Of a stretch of DNA of 6,248 nucleotides, positions 1 to 6,248 are shown piece after piece. The position numbers and the translations under genes were made by a program. The stretch is from an uncultured Collinsella sp. (GTDB lineage: Bacteria; Actinomycetota; Coriobacteriia; Coriobacteriales; Coriobacteriaceae), in contig CAAFPY010000017.1 in assembly GCA_900764955.1 (NCBI GenBank), positions 1 through 6,248 on the forward strand, written 5' to 3'. The notes below the pieces were generated by a model. That model was not told the origin of the DNA, ran no database searches, and saw only the letters and a list, made by a program, of their open reading frames with translations. The first letter of the stretch is position 1; every line of letters begins with the position of its first letter.

Positions 1-1436
1 GGGTTGCCGCCGATATCCTGAGCCACAAGGGTGTGGACGTGGATATCGTTTCTCCGGTTGAGCCGGATGAGATTCCTGCTGCTCTGGCACGTCATGTTGC
101 TCGTCGAACTGCCGGCCGCGATGTGCACGTTTGCGTCGGTCCCTCGCGTGACGAACTCGAGGTTTTGATCGATAAGGCCGATGTTGTTGTCGATGCCATT
201 TTTGGTACCGGTTTCCACGGGAATCTGCGTGCGCCGTTCTCCATTTGGATTCCTACGGTCAATGAATGCGCCGATTGTGTCGTATCCATTGATGTCCCCT
301 CGGGCCTGAATGCCGAGACGGGCGTTGTTGATGACGACTGCATTCGTGCCGAGCGCACGGTGACGATGATTGCGCCCAAGATTGGTCTGTATAGCGCTGA
401 TGGTCCTGAGTATGCCGGCGATTTGATCTGCGGCAATCTTTACGACCGTCTTGACGAGGTCATCGATGATGTCGACCACGCCGCCGAGATTGTCGAGCCC
501 GGTGACTTAGTTGATTACTTTGCTCCGCTACCATCGAATATCGATAAGTATTCCCGTGGCTCCGTGCTTATTGTCGCCGGATCAGCGCAATATCCTGGTG
601 CTGCCATTATGGCGGCCAAGTCTGCAGCTCGCGCGGGTGCTGGTTACGTGGCAGTCGCGGCTCCTGACGCCTGCGCCAATCTCATTCGCATGGCACTTCC
701 TTCGATTCCGGTCTTTGCTATTCCGTCTGATTCCCGCGGCTCCTTTGGCGCCGCTGCGCGCATGACGGTGTGCGAGATCGCAAAGAAGTACAGCTGCGTG
801 CTGTGCGGTCCCGGTATGACGACGTCTGCCGGCGCTATGCAGGTGGTTTCGGGCTTGCTCGAGCTTGATGTACCGCTAATTTTGGACGCCGATGCACTCA
901 ACTGCCTTGCTAAGATTGCCATTGACGGTATTGATAGTAACCCCGAGATGTATCGTCGCGAGCAGCCGTTGGTTATGACACCGCACTATCGTGAGCTTTC
1001 GCGTCTGGTTGCCGGTGACGAGGTGAACGACCTTGGTACCGCGATTGCGGCCGCGCAGAAGGTTGTCTGGGCTGCAGGCTCCGACAATCTGGTGGTCATT
1101 GCCAAGGGGCCGACGACGGCTATCTGTGGCGTTGAGCGTGTGCTGCTGCCGCTCTCGGGTCCGGCTTCTCTGGCAACTGCCGGTTCGGGTGATGTTCTCG
1201 CGGGTATTTTGGCCGGCACGCTTGCCACCATGCGCGACGAGATGGATCGTTGGGAGTTGCTGTATTCGTACGCCGTCGCACTTCACAGCTACGCCGGTTT
1301 TGCCGCGGCGACGGAGTATGGTGAGAAGGGCGTCGTCGCGCCCGATCTTATCGACTTGATCGGTCCTGCCATGGAGCTGGCGGCAAAGGATGCGCTCGAA
1401 GATCTGGGAATCATGGACGAAGGGTCGGATGACTAA
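1..1436 (+). CDS. nnr: Bifunctional NAD(P)H-hydrate epimerase / ADP-dependent NAD(P)H-hydrate dehydratase, 5' end missing
   Basis: This cytosolic enzyme repairs hydrated NAD(P)H (NAD(P)HX). The N-terminal YjeF_N (NnrE) domain interconverts the R and S epimers, and the C-terminal carbohydrate-kinase-like (NnrD) domain dehydrates the S form using ADP. The frame is open from base 3, giving 477 visible residues. The GTG at 33 is not a credible start because the codons before it already read as family sequence (VAADILSHKG). About 60 N-terminal residues, including the usual GNNGGDG loop, should lie left of the window. Visible NnrE motifs are DAIFGTG (from 192) and SIDVPSGL (Asp codon at 291). NnrD motifs are GSAQYPGAA, CGPGM, LDADALN, TPHYREL (from 978) and ATAGSGDVLAG, whose Asp at 1191-1193 is the expected catalytic base. 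The stop lies 2 bases before alr. I see no frameshift. Both domain assignments are secure; activity is inferred from the family. Confidence 0.95.
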   Translation, partial: VAADILSHKGVDVDIVSPVEPDEIPAALARHVARRTAGRDVHVCVGPSRDELEVLIDKADVVVDAIFGTGFHGNLRAPFSIWIPTVNECADCVVSIDVPSGLNAETGVVDDDCIRAERTVTMIAPKIGLYSADGPEYAGDLICGNLYDRLDEVIDDVDHAAEIVEPGDLVDYFAPLPSNIDKYSRGSVLIVAGSAQYPGAAIMAAKSAARAGAGYVAVAAPDACANLIRMALPSIPVFAIPSDSRGSFGAAARMTVCEIAKKYSCVLCGPGMTTSAGAMQVVSGLLELDVPLILDADALNCLAKIAIDGIDSNPEMYRREQPLVMTPHYRELSRLVAGDEVNDLGTAIAAAQKVVWAAGSDNLVVIAKGPTTAICGVERVLLPLSGPASLATAGSGDVLAGILAGTLATMRDEMDRWELLYSYAVALHSYAGFAAATEYGEKGVVAPDLIDLIGPAMELAAKDALEDLGIMDEGSDD

Positions 1437-1438
1437 TC

Positions 1439-2584
1439 ATGAATAAAGCCGATTTGACGCGCTGGTCCTGGGTCGAGATCGACCGCGGGGCGCTCCGTCG
1501 CAACACGAGGGCCTATAAGAACTTGCTGAATCCGCGTCAGCGCCTGTGCTGCGTGGTCAAGGCCGATGCTTATGGTCATGGAGCTGTTGAGTGCGCCAAG
1601 ATCATGTATTCGGCCGGTGCCGACATGTTTGCCGTGGCGACGGTTAACGAGGGCGTTGAGCTCCGACAGGGCGGGATTACGAAACCCGTCCTCATCCTAA
1701 GCGAGCCGCCTATCGAGGCTATTCCGACGTTGCTCGAGTTTGATATCATGCCCTCGGTCTATACGTCTGACTTTGCTCTTGCGTATGGCGAATGTGCCGT
1801 CGCGGCGGGCAAGGTGGGCAAGTATCATCTCGCCATCGAGACGGGCATGAACCGCATTGGCGTACATTACACGCAGGTGCTCGACTTTGTCCGCGGTATT
1901 AATTTCCATCGCGGTATTCAGTGCGACGGCGTATTTACGCACTTCGCCACGGCCGATGAACCTTCGGGTTGGGACTACAAGCTGCAGTGCCAGCGTTTTA
2001 CCGAGGCCGTTCAGGCCATTAAGGACGCAGGTTTTGAATGCGGTATCGTGCATTGTGCCAATACGCCGTCCTCGATGCTCGATTCTTCAATGCACTTTGA
2101 CATGATTCGTGCCGGCATCGGTTTGTATGGTCTGCAGCCATGTGAGCTGAGTGGTCGCGTGATGCAGCTTGATCCCGTCATGAGCGTCCACGCGCGTGTG
2201 ACGCGCGTGGCGCATCCTGCGATGGGCGAGGGCGTGGGCTACGGCTTTACCTACCGCGTACCGCGCACGCGCGTTCAGATCTGCACCCTTCCGATCGGTT
2301 ATGCCGATGGCCTTTCGCGTACGCTTTCCAATCGTATGGACGTGCTGTATCGCGGCGAGCGTGTGCGTCAGGTGGGCAATATCTGCATGGACCAGTTTAT
2401 GGTCGCCATTCAGTCCAACCCGGCGCATGAGATTCCCGAGGCCGAGTATGGTGACGAGATGATCATTGTCGGCCGCGATGGAGATGCCGAGATTACCATG
2501 GACGAGATGGCGCGCCTACGCGGCACGATTAACTACGAGGTCGCTTGCGGCTTTGGTATGCGTCTCGACAAAGTCTACGTGTAG
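1439..2584 (+). CDS. alr: Alanine racemase (PLP-dependent, fold type III)
   Basis: This enzyme interconverts L- and D-alanine with pyridoxal phosphate, supplying D-alanine for peptidoglycan in the cytosol. The protein has 381 residues, normal for the family. The N-terminal TIM-barrel domain carries the PLP-lysine motif VVKADAYGHG (Lys41). Further conserved segments are ETGMNRIG, FTHFATAD and RAGIGLYG. The C-terminal beta domain holds the other expected catalytic residue, the Tyr of GYADG (Tyr288), plus GNICMDQ (Met317-Asp318). The ATG at 1439 lies 2 bases after the nnr stop and gives a standard N-terminus (WVEIDRGALRRN). Only a weak purine stretch lies upstream (1419-1424), so re-initiation after nnr may help translation. 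Alr next to an Nnr homologue and TsaE is a recurrent bacterial gene order. A catabolic DadX role cannot be excluded, but there is no D-amino-acid dehydrogenase gene beside it. Confidence 0.96.
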   Translation: MNKADLTRWSWVEIDRGALRRNTRAYKNLLNPRQRLCCVVKADAYGHGAVECAKIMYSAGADMFAVATVNEGVELRQGGITKPVLILSEPPIEAIPTLLEFDIMPSVYTSDFALAYGECAVAAGKVGKYHLAIETGMNRIGVHYTQVLDFVRGINFHRGIQCDGVFTHFATADEPSGWDYKLQCQRFTEAVQAIKDAGFECGIVHCANTPSSMLDSSMHFDMIRAGIGLYGLQPCELSGRVMQLDPVMSVHARVTRVAHPAMGEGVGYGFTYRVPRTRVQICTLPIGYADGLSRTLSNRMDVLYRGERVRQVGNICMDQFMVAIQSNPAHEIPEAEYGDEMIIVGRDGDAEITMDEMARLRGTINYEVACGFGMRLDKVYV

Positions 2585-2587
2585 GAG
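2583..2587 (+). promoter_or_regulatory. Shine-Dalgarno site that fixes the glycosylase start
   Basis: AGGAG lies 5 bases before the ATG at 2593 and shares bases with the TAG stop of alr (2582-2584). It supports 2593 over the in-frame TTG at 2545, which would add 16 residues that overlap alr and do not resemble the family. Confidence 0.75.
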
Positions 2588-2592
2588 TCGCT

Positions 2593-3213
2593 ATGGGCGT
2601 CATGCACATCCCCGGCCATAGCCATCAGGCGCCGCGTGAGGTCGCACTCGAGGAGATCGAGGCCGTTCTGGGCGATTGTCACCTTTGCCAGCTTTACCAG
2701 TTGCGCCATAACATCGTGTTTGGCGTGGGAAACCCCCACGCTCGCGTGATGTTTATTGGCGAGGCGCCGGGCCGCAATGAGGATTTGCAGGGCGAGCCCT
2801 TTGTGGGGGCGGCAGGCGAGGACCTCAACGGCATTTTGTCGCTGGCGGGGCTCAAACGCGAAGACGTCTACATTGCCAACGTGCTTAAGTGCCGCCCGCC
2901 GGGAAACCGCAATCCGCGTCCCGAGGAAGTGCTGGCTTGCTCGCCGTTTTTGCGTGAGCAGATTCGAAGCATCTGGCCCGATATTATTGTGACGCTCGGC
3001 AACCCCGCGACGCACTTTGTGCTTAAGACCGAGATTGGCATTACTAAGCTGCGCGGCAGGTTCCACCAGATGGGGCATTTTGTAGTAATGCCCACTTTCC
3101 ATCCGGCAGCAGCGCTACGCAATCCGGCATGGCAGGAGCTGCTGGAGGAAGACTTTAAGATGCTGGGCGACTATCTGGAGCGACATCCCGCACCAGAGGA
3201 CGCCTCGGAATAA
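2593..3213 (+). CDS. udg: Family 4 uracil-DNA glycosylase with [4Fe-4S] cluster
   Basis: Type 4 uracil-DNA glycosylases remove uracil from DNA (from cytosine deamination or dUTP incorporation), starting base-excision repair. The protein has 206 residues from the ATG at 2593, typical of the family. Four cysteines match the cluster-binding pattern: Cys29 and Cys32 (CHLC), Cys100 (LKCRPPGNRNP) and Cys116. The active-site motif 1 is GEAPGRNED (residues 56-64), followed by GEPFVGAAG for uracil recognition, and motif 2 is TFHPAAALRNP (168-178). The family belongs to the UDG superfamily, whose SPO1-polymerase-related members can be confused with type 4, but the complete cysteine set favours type 4. 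The gene follows alr after 8 bases and ends with two consecutive in-frame stops (TAA TAA, 3211-3216). Its place between cell-wall and tRNA-modification genes suggests shared expression, not shared function. Confidence 0.93.
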   Translation: MGVMHIPGHSHQAPREVALEEIEAVLGDCHLCQLYQLRHNIVFGVGNPHARVMFIGEAPGRNEDLQGEPFVGAAGEDLNGILSLAGLKREDVYIANVLKCRPPGNRNPRPEEVLACSPFLREQIRSIWPDIIVTLGNPATHFVLKTEIGITKLRGRFHQMGHFVVMPTFHPAAALRNPAWQELLEEDFKMLGDYLERHPAPEDASE

Positions 3214-3225
3214 TAAGGAGCATAT

Positions 3226-3732
3226 ATGTCCCTGGAGCGCCTGGGGGTAGGTACTTACAAAACGACTTGCGCTGCCGATACGGAGTACTTTGGCGAGCTA
3301 ATTGCACCGTGCCTTGAGGACGGCGATGTGCTCATCCTGACCGGTGGCCTGGGAGTGGGCAAAACTCACTTTACCAAGGGCGTCTCGCGCGGGCTGGGCG
3401 ATGGGCATATGGTTACGAGCCCTACGTTTGCGCTCATGGCCGTCCACGATCAAGGTCGTATTCCGCTGTTTCACTTTGATCTATACCGCCTGGAGCATGC
3501 CTACGAGCTCGAGGATACGGGCATTTTCGATGTGCTGGGCTATGAGGGTGCTTGCCTGCTGGAATGGGGCGAACAATTCCAAGACGAGCTGACGGATGAG
3601 TATCTTTCGGTGACGCTCAAGCGTGATGAGGGCGACAGTGATGTGCGAACGATAACGCTCGAGGCGCACGGTGACCGCGCAATGGAGCTTTCCCATTTGA
3701 TTGATAAGGCTGTACAAGATGAGCTTGCATAA
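3226..3732 (+). CDS. tsaE: tRNA threonylcarbamoyladenosine biosynthesis ATPase TsaE
   Basis: TsaE is the P-loop ATPase of the bacterial t6A machinery. It binds the TsaB-TsaD heterodimer, and its ATP hydrolysis is needed for multiple rounds of threonylcarbamoyl transfer to A37 of tRNA. The protein has 168 residues, slightly above the usual 150 or so. It shows a Walker A motif GGLGVGKT (40-47, Lys46), the switch-like SPTF (65-68), HFDLYRL (83-89) and a conserved LLEWGE (111-116). The extra length sits at both ends: a short N-terminal lead before the Walker A strand and a polar C-terminal tail. AAGGAG at 3215-3220 lies 5 bases before the ATG, the best ribosome-binding site in the window. The 3' end overlaps the next gene, which encodes its predicted partners TsaB and TsaD, by 14 bases. 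Confidence 0.96.
   Translation: MSLERLGVGTYKTTCAADTEYFGELIAPCLEDGDVLILTGGLGVGKTHFTKGVSRGLGDGHMVTSPTFALMAVHDQGRIPLFHFDLYRLEHAYELEDTGIFDVLGYEGACLLEWGEQFQDELTDEYLSVTLKRDEGDSDVRTITLEAHGDRAMELSHLIDKAVQDELA
3706..3709 (+). promoter_or_regulatory. Shine-Dalgarno site for the TsaB-RimI-TsaD gene
   Basis: AAGG inside the end of tsaE lies 9 bases before the ATG at 3719. It supports that ATG over the in-frame TTG at 3701, which has no suitable upstream site. The moderate strength and the overlap with tsaE suggest translational coupling between the two genes. Confidence 0.5.
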
Positions 3733-6103
3733 CGACAACGCGCTGGTGGTGGCGCTCGATACCTCGACCGACATGCTTGCCTGCGCGGCAAGCTGGATTG
3801 ATGGGCAGACGGGCGAGACGAAGCTCGTGAGTGGCGACCACATGTGTCGCCGTCACGCCAACGTTGAGCTCGTGAATACCGTTGATGGCATGCTGGCTCA
3901 AGCCGGTCTGGATCGCAGCGATGTTGGTTGCTACGTGGTCGGCCGCGGCCCGGGGTCGTTTACGGGTGTGCGCATCGGCATCTCCACTGCCAAGGGCCTC
4001 GCGCGCGGTGCCAATGCTCCGCTGCTGGGCGTGTCGACGCTCGACGCTTGCGCTTGGACGGCGTGGAAGGCTGGCGTGCGCGGCAAGCTTGGTATCTTGG
4101 CCGATGCTATGCGCGGTGAGGTATATCCGGCGCTGTATATGCTGGTCGATGAGGGTCCCGAGCGTCAATTTGAGCGCGAACACGTGGTCAAGGCCGCCGT
4201 GGCGCTCGATGAGTGGCGCCGAGCAGCGGACTGGGGCCAGGTTCAGCTGACCGGTGACGGTCTAGTGCGCTATGGCAAGCTGCTGGGTGAGGACGAGGCC
4301 GCCCGCTGCGTGGAGCGTGACCTGTGGTGGCCTTCGGGCGAGGGCTTGCTGCTCGCGCACGCTGCGGGTGACGGCGATCCGGCCCGCGTCCTGCCGATTT
4401 ACACGCGCCTTTCGGATGCCGAGGAAAACGAGCGCAAGCGTCTTGGTCTTGCCGAGAGTGCGCAGAGCGAAATTACGGGTGTTGCCGATGAGCTCGCCGG
4501 TCGTCATCTGCAGTTCCGTCCCATGGGCGCGGCGGATGCCGAGGGCGCAAGCGCGCTGGAGGCTGCCTGCTTTGAAGGTGCCGGACACGAGGCATGGACG
4601 CCGGGCATGTTCCTGTCCGAACTGGGCGAGGACGTCGCTGCGCCGCGTAGTTGGTGGGTGGCACACGACGACGGCAAGCTGCTGGGCCTTGCCGGCGGTA
4701 TGGTCGTGGACGGTGATGTGCAGATTCTGGATGTCGCCGTCGACCCGGCACATCGCCGTGAGGGCATTGCCCGCAAGCTGCTGTCGCATGTGAGCTATGA
4801 TGCCCAGATGCTCGGCTGCACTACGGCTTCGCTCGAGGTCGAGGACGGTAACGAGGGAGCGACCGCGCTTTATAACGCTCTGGGCTTTACCGAGGCTGGC
4901 CGTCGCCGCGGCTACTATGGTGCCGGCAAGGACGCCATCGTCATGACGGCTCCGCTGCCCCTGGTGCTTCCGGTCGATAATGCTTCGCCCGAGCCGACGG
5001 CGGCAGAGCAGCGCGTATGGCCGCTGCCTGCGCCTGGGCGCTCCGAGGGGGAGCGTGCCGAAATTGAGCGCCGCCGCCTAGTGCTCGCTATCGAGAGCTC
5101 CTGCGACGAGACGGCCGTGGCGATTATCGATGCGGATGGCAATATGCTGGCCAACCAGGTGTCGACACAGATTGATTTTCACGCCCGCTTTGGCGGCGTG
5201 GTGCCCGAGATCGCCTCGCGCAAACACGTTGAGGTGATTGTGAGTGTCGTGGATGCGGCGCTCGAGGATGCCGCAGCATCGCTTGGTCTTGAGGGTGGAG
5301 CCATCGCGCCGAGCGAACTCGCCGCTGTTGGCGTGACGCAGGGTCCGGGCCTGGTGGGTGCTCTGGTAGTGGGCGTCGCCTTCGCCAAGGGCTTTGCCTA
5401 TGCCGCCGGCAAGCCGCTCGTGTGCGTCAACCATCTGGAGGGCCATCTGTTCGCCAACCTGCTGGCGCAGCCCGATCTCAGGCCGCCGTTTATCTTCACG
5501 CTCGTCTCGGGCGGTCATACCATGCTCGTGCACGTAAAGGCATGGGGCGACTATGAAGTGCTTGGCGAGACGCTCGACGACGCCGTGGGCGAAGCCTTCG
5601 ACAAGGTGGCAAAGGCACTGGGTCTTGGCTATCCCGGAGGCCCTATCATCTCCAAGCTTGCCGAGACGGGCAACCCCAAGGCGATCGATTTCCCCCGTGC
5701 GCTTAACAGCAGGAGGGACTATCGCTTCTCGCTTTCGGGCCTCAAGACGGCGGTGACGCTCTACATCGAGCAGGAGACCAAGGCCGGGCGCACGATTCAC
5801 CTGCCCGACCTAGCGGCCTCGTTTGAGGCGGCGGTCTTTGACGTGCAGTACAAGAAGGCCAAAAACGCCCTGCACGCCACCGGGTGCAAGGAGTATTGCA
5901 TCGGCGGTGGTGTCTCGGCTAATCCGCATCTGCGCGAGATGATGATCAAGAAGCTCGGGCGTCAGGGGATCCGCGTAACGGTGCCACCGCTTTCGGCGTG
6001 CACCGACAACGCCGCCATGATCGCAGAGGTTGCCCGCCGTAAATTCGACCGAGGAGGAATCTCGCCGTTCGACGTCGACGCCGATCCAAACATGACGCTG
6101 TAG
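3719..6103 (+). CDS. tsaB-rimI-tsaD: Three-domain fusion TsaB-RimI-TsaD (t6A synthesis and bS18 N-acetyltransferase)
   Basis: One uninterrupted 794-residue protein carries three enzymes that are usually separate. Residues 1-232 are TsaB, the partner subunit: ALDTST (12-17), GRGPGSFTGVRIG (75-87), ADAMRGEVY and the terminal PIYTR (226-230). Residues 264-413 are a GNAT acetyltransferase of the RimI type: AVDPAHRREGIARKLL with the acetyl-CoA loop R346-x-x-G349-x-A351, then ALYNALGF and RRRGYY (Tyr399-Tyr400). Residues 453-794 are TsaD, the catalytic threonylcarbamoyl transferase: ESSCDET (459-465), FGGVVPEIASRKH, NHLEGH with metal ligands His572 and His576, SGGHT (597-601), GEAFDKVAK, SGLKTA, GGGVSAN (729-735) and CTDNAA with the third metal ligand Asp763. 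All expected TsaD motifs are intact. Linkers are 233-263 (charged) and 414-452 (Pro/Ala/Glu-rich). Start at ATG 3719, overlapping tsaE by 14 bases. Whether the polypeptide is later cleaved is unknown. Confidence 0.95.
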   Translation: MSLHNDNALVVALDTSTDMLACAASWIDGQTGETKLVSGDHMCRRHANVELVNTVDGMLAQAGLDRSDVGCYVVGRGPGSFTGVRIGISTAKGLARGANAPLLGVSTLDACAWTAWKAGVRGKLGILADAMRGEVYPALYMLVDEGPERQFEREHVVKAAVALDEWRRAADWGQVQLTGDGLVRYGKLLGEDEAARCVERDLWWPSGEGLLLAHAAGDGDPARVLPIYTRLSDAEENERKRLGLAESAQSEITGVADELAGRHLQFRPMGAADAEGASALEAACFEGAGHEAWTPGMFLSELGEDVAAPRSWWVAHDDGKLLGLAGGMVVDGDVQILDVAVDPAHRREGIARKLLSHVSYDAQMLGCTTASLEVEDGNEGATALYNALGFTEAGRRRGYYGAGKDAIVMTAPLPLVLPVDNASPEPTAAEQRVWPLPAPGRSEGERAEIERRRLVLAIESSCDETAVAIIDADGNMLANQVSTQIDFHARFGGVVPEIASRKHVEVIVSVVDAALEDAAASLGLEGGAIAPSELAAVGVTQGPGLVGALVVGVAFAKGFAYAAGKPLVCVNHLEGHLFANLLAQPDLRPPFIFTLVSGGHTMLVHVKAWGDYEVLGETLDDAVGEAFDKVAKALGLGYPGGPIISKLAETGNPKAIDFPRALNSRRDYRFSLSGLKTAVTLYIEQETKAGRTIHLPDLAASFEAAVFDVQYKKAKNALHATGCKEYCIGGGVSANPHLREMMIKKLGRQGIRVTVPPLSACTDNAAMIAEVARRKFDRGGISPFDVDADPNMTL

Positions 6104-6117
6104 CTGGTACGGCGCGG

Positions 6118-6248
6118 TCCCCGGACGGAGGGGCCGGATATAAGGTTTCCTGCTCTACAGTCCTGCGCAAGACGAAGGCCACATTAAGTGGCCTTCTTTG
6201 CGTGCGGAACTCGCGATAAACCTTATATCCGGCCCCTCCGTCCGGGGA
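6118..6248. repeat. Perfect 31-base inverted repeat around a 69-base centre, possibly longer than the window shows
   Basis: Bases 6118-6148 are the exact reverse complement of 6218-6248 with no mismatch. Pairing stops on the inner side (C6149 against T6217), but the outer limit is unknown because the right arm reaches the window's last base. Each arm holds a GC-rich outer half, with CCCC and GGGG runs that could form a small hairpin of their own, and an inner AT-rich half (GGATATAAGG). The 69-base centre encodes nothing and contains the terminator-like hairpin at 6174-6199. Possible identities are a small non-autonomous inverted-repeat element, a genome-specific intergenic repeat, an invertible segment, or a very long hairpin formed in the transcript. 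No target-site duplication can be judged because the right flank is absent. Confidence 0.85.
6174..6199 (+). terminator. Candidate intrinsic terminator of the operon
   Basis: A perfect 9-base stem, GAAGGCCAC (6174-6182) with GTGGCCTTC (6188-6196), closes a 5-base ATTAA loop and leads into TTT (6197-6199). A second helix of 5 pairs can form below a small internal loop (6166-6170 with 6198-6202). The hairpin begins 70 bases after the last stop codon, where an operon-end terminator would be expected. The U-tract is short and is followed by GCG, so termination may be partial. The near symmetry allows weak function on the other strand too. Confidence 0.6.

Noticed and set aside
33..35. GTG as the start codon of the first gene
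   Set aside because: The frame is open to base 3 and the upstream codons read as typical YjeF_N sequence, so the gene is cut by the window edge. No start lies within the window.
5039..5055. Small hairpin CGCTCC/GGAGCG in the hinge before TsaD, as a remnant terminator from before the fusion
   Set aside because: Only 6 base pairs with no following T-run; such short pairings are common in GC-rich coding sequence.
5045..5081. Purine-rich GAGGGGGAG (5045-5053) before the TsaD domain as an internal ribosome-binding site for free TsaD
   Set aside because: No in-frame ATG, GTG or TTG lies at a workable distance. The nearest in-frame GTG (5081) is 27 bases away, and only a rare ATT (5063) is well spaced.
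5078..5800. Long minus-strand open frame (240 codons) opposite the TsaD region
   Set aside because: It has no recognisable domain, lies wholly opposite a well-conserved enzyme, and is expected from codon bias in GC-rich DNA. The other minus-strand frames in the window were dismissed for the same reason.
6149..6217. A promoter in the centre of the inverted repeat, as in phase-variable switches
   Set aside because: TACAGT (forward) and CTTAAT (reverse) weakly resemble a -10 box, but neither has a convincing -35 partner at the right distance.
1..6248. CRISPR array, tRNA or rRNA genes, phage or defence genes
   Set aside because: Nothing of this kind is visible. Apart from the final 145 bases, practically every base belongs to a recognised housekeeping gene.

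Overview
The window holds one compact forward-strand operon of housekeeping genes followed by a short non-coding tail. The GC-rich coding style (roughly 60% by eye) suggests a high-GC Gram-positive bacterium. The gene set (NAD(P)HX repair, alanine racemase, family 4 uracil-DNA glycosylase, TsaE, and a TsaB-RimI-TsaD fusion) suggests an actinobacterium of the Coriobacteriia, perhaps Collinsella or a relative. That placement is an inference from gene content; there is no rRNA or other direct marker here.

Layout: 1-1436 is the 3' part of a bifunctional NAD(P)HX epimerase/dehydratase gene (nnr), cut by the left edge. 1439-2584 is alr, 2593-3213 a [4Fe-4S] uracil-DNA glycosylase, 3226-3732 tsaE, and 3719-6103 a single reading frame joining TsaB, RimI and TsaD. 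Gaps between genes are 2, 8 and 12 bases, and the last pair overlaps by 14 bases, so the genes are probably co-transcribed and partly translationally coupled. The promoter must lie to the left of the window. I see no gene on the minus strand.

Functions: TsaE together with the TsaB and TsaD domains provides three of the four bacterial proteins that make N6-threonylcarbamoyladenosine (t6A) at position 37 of ANN-decoding tRNAs. The fourth, the TsaC/Sua5 enzyme, is not in the window. The RimI domain between TsaB and TsaD is predicted to acetylate the N-terminus of ribosomal protein bS18. Nnr repairs damaged NAD(P)H, Alr makes D-alanine for peptidoglycan, and the glycosylase removes uracil from DNA. 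Beyond shared expression, no common pathway links these three to the t6A genes.

Tail: 6104-6248 contains a hairpin resembling an intrinsic terminator, nested inside a perfect 31-base inverted repeat (6118-6148 and 6218-6248) whose right arm runs to the last base of the window. The two items most worth a second look are the three-domain fusion and this inverted-repeat structure. The rest is ordinary.
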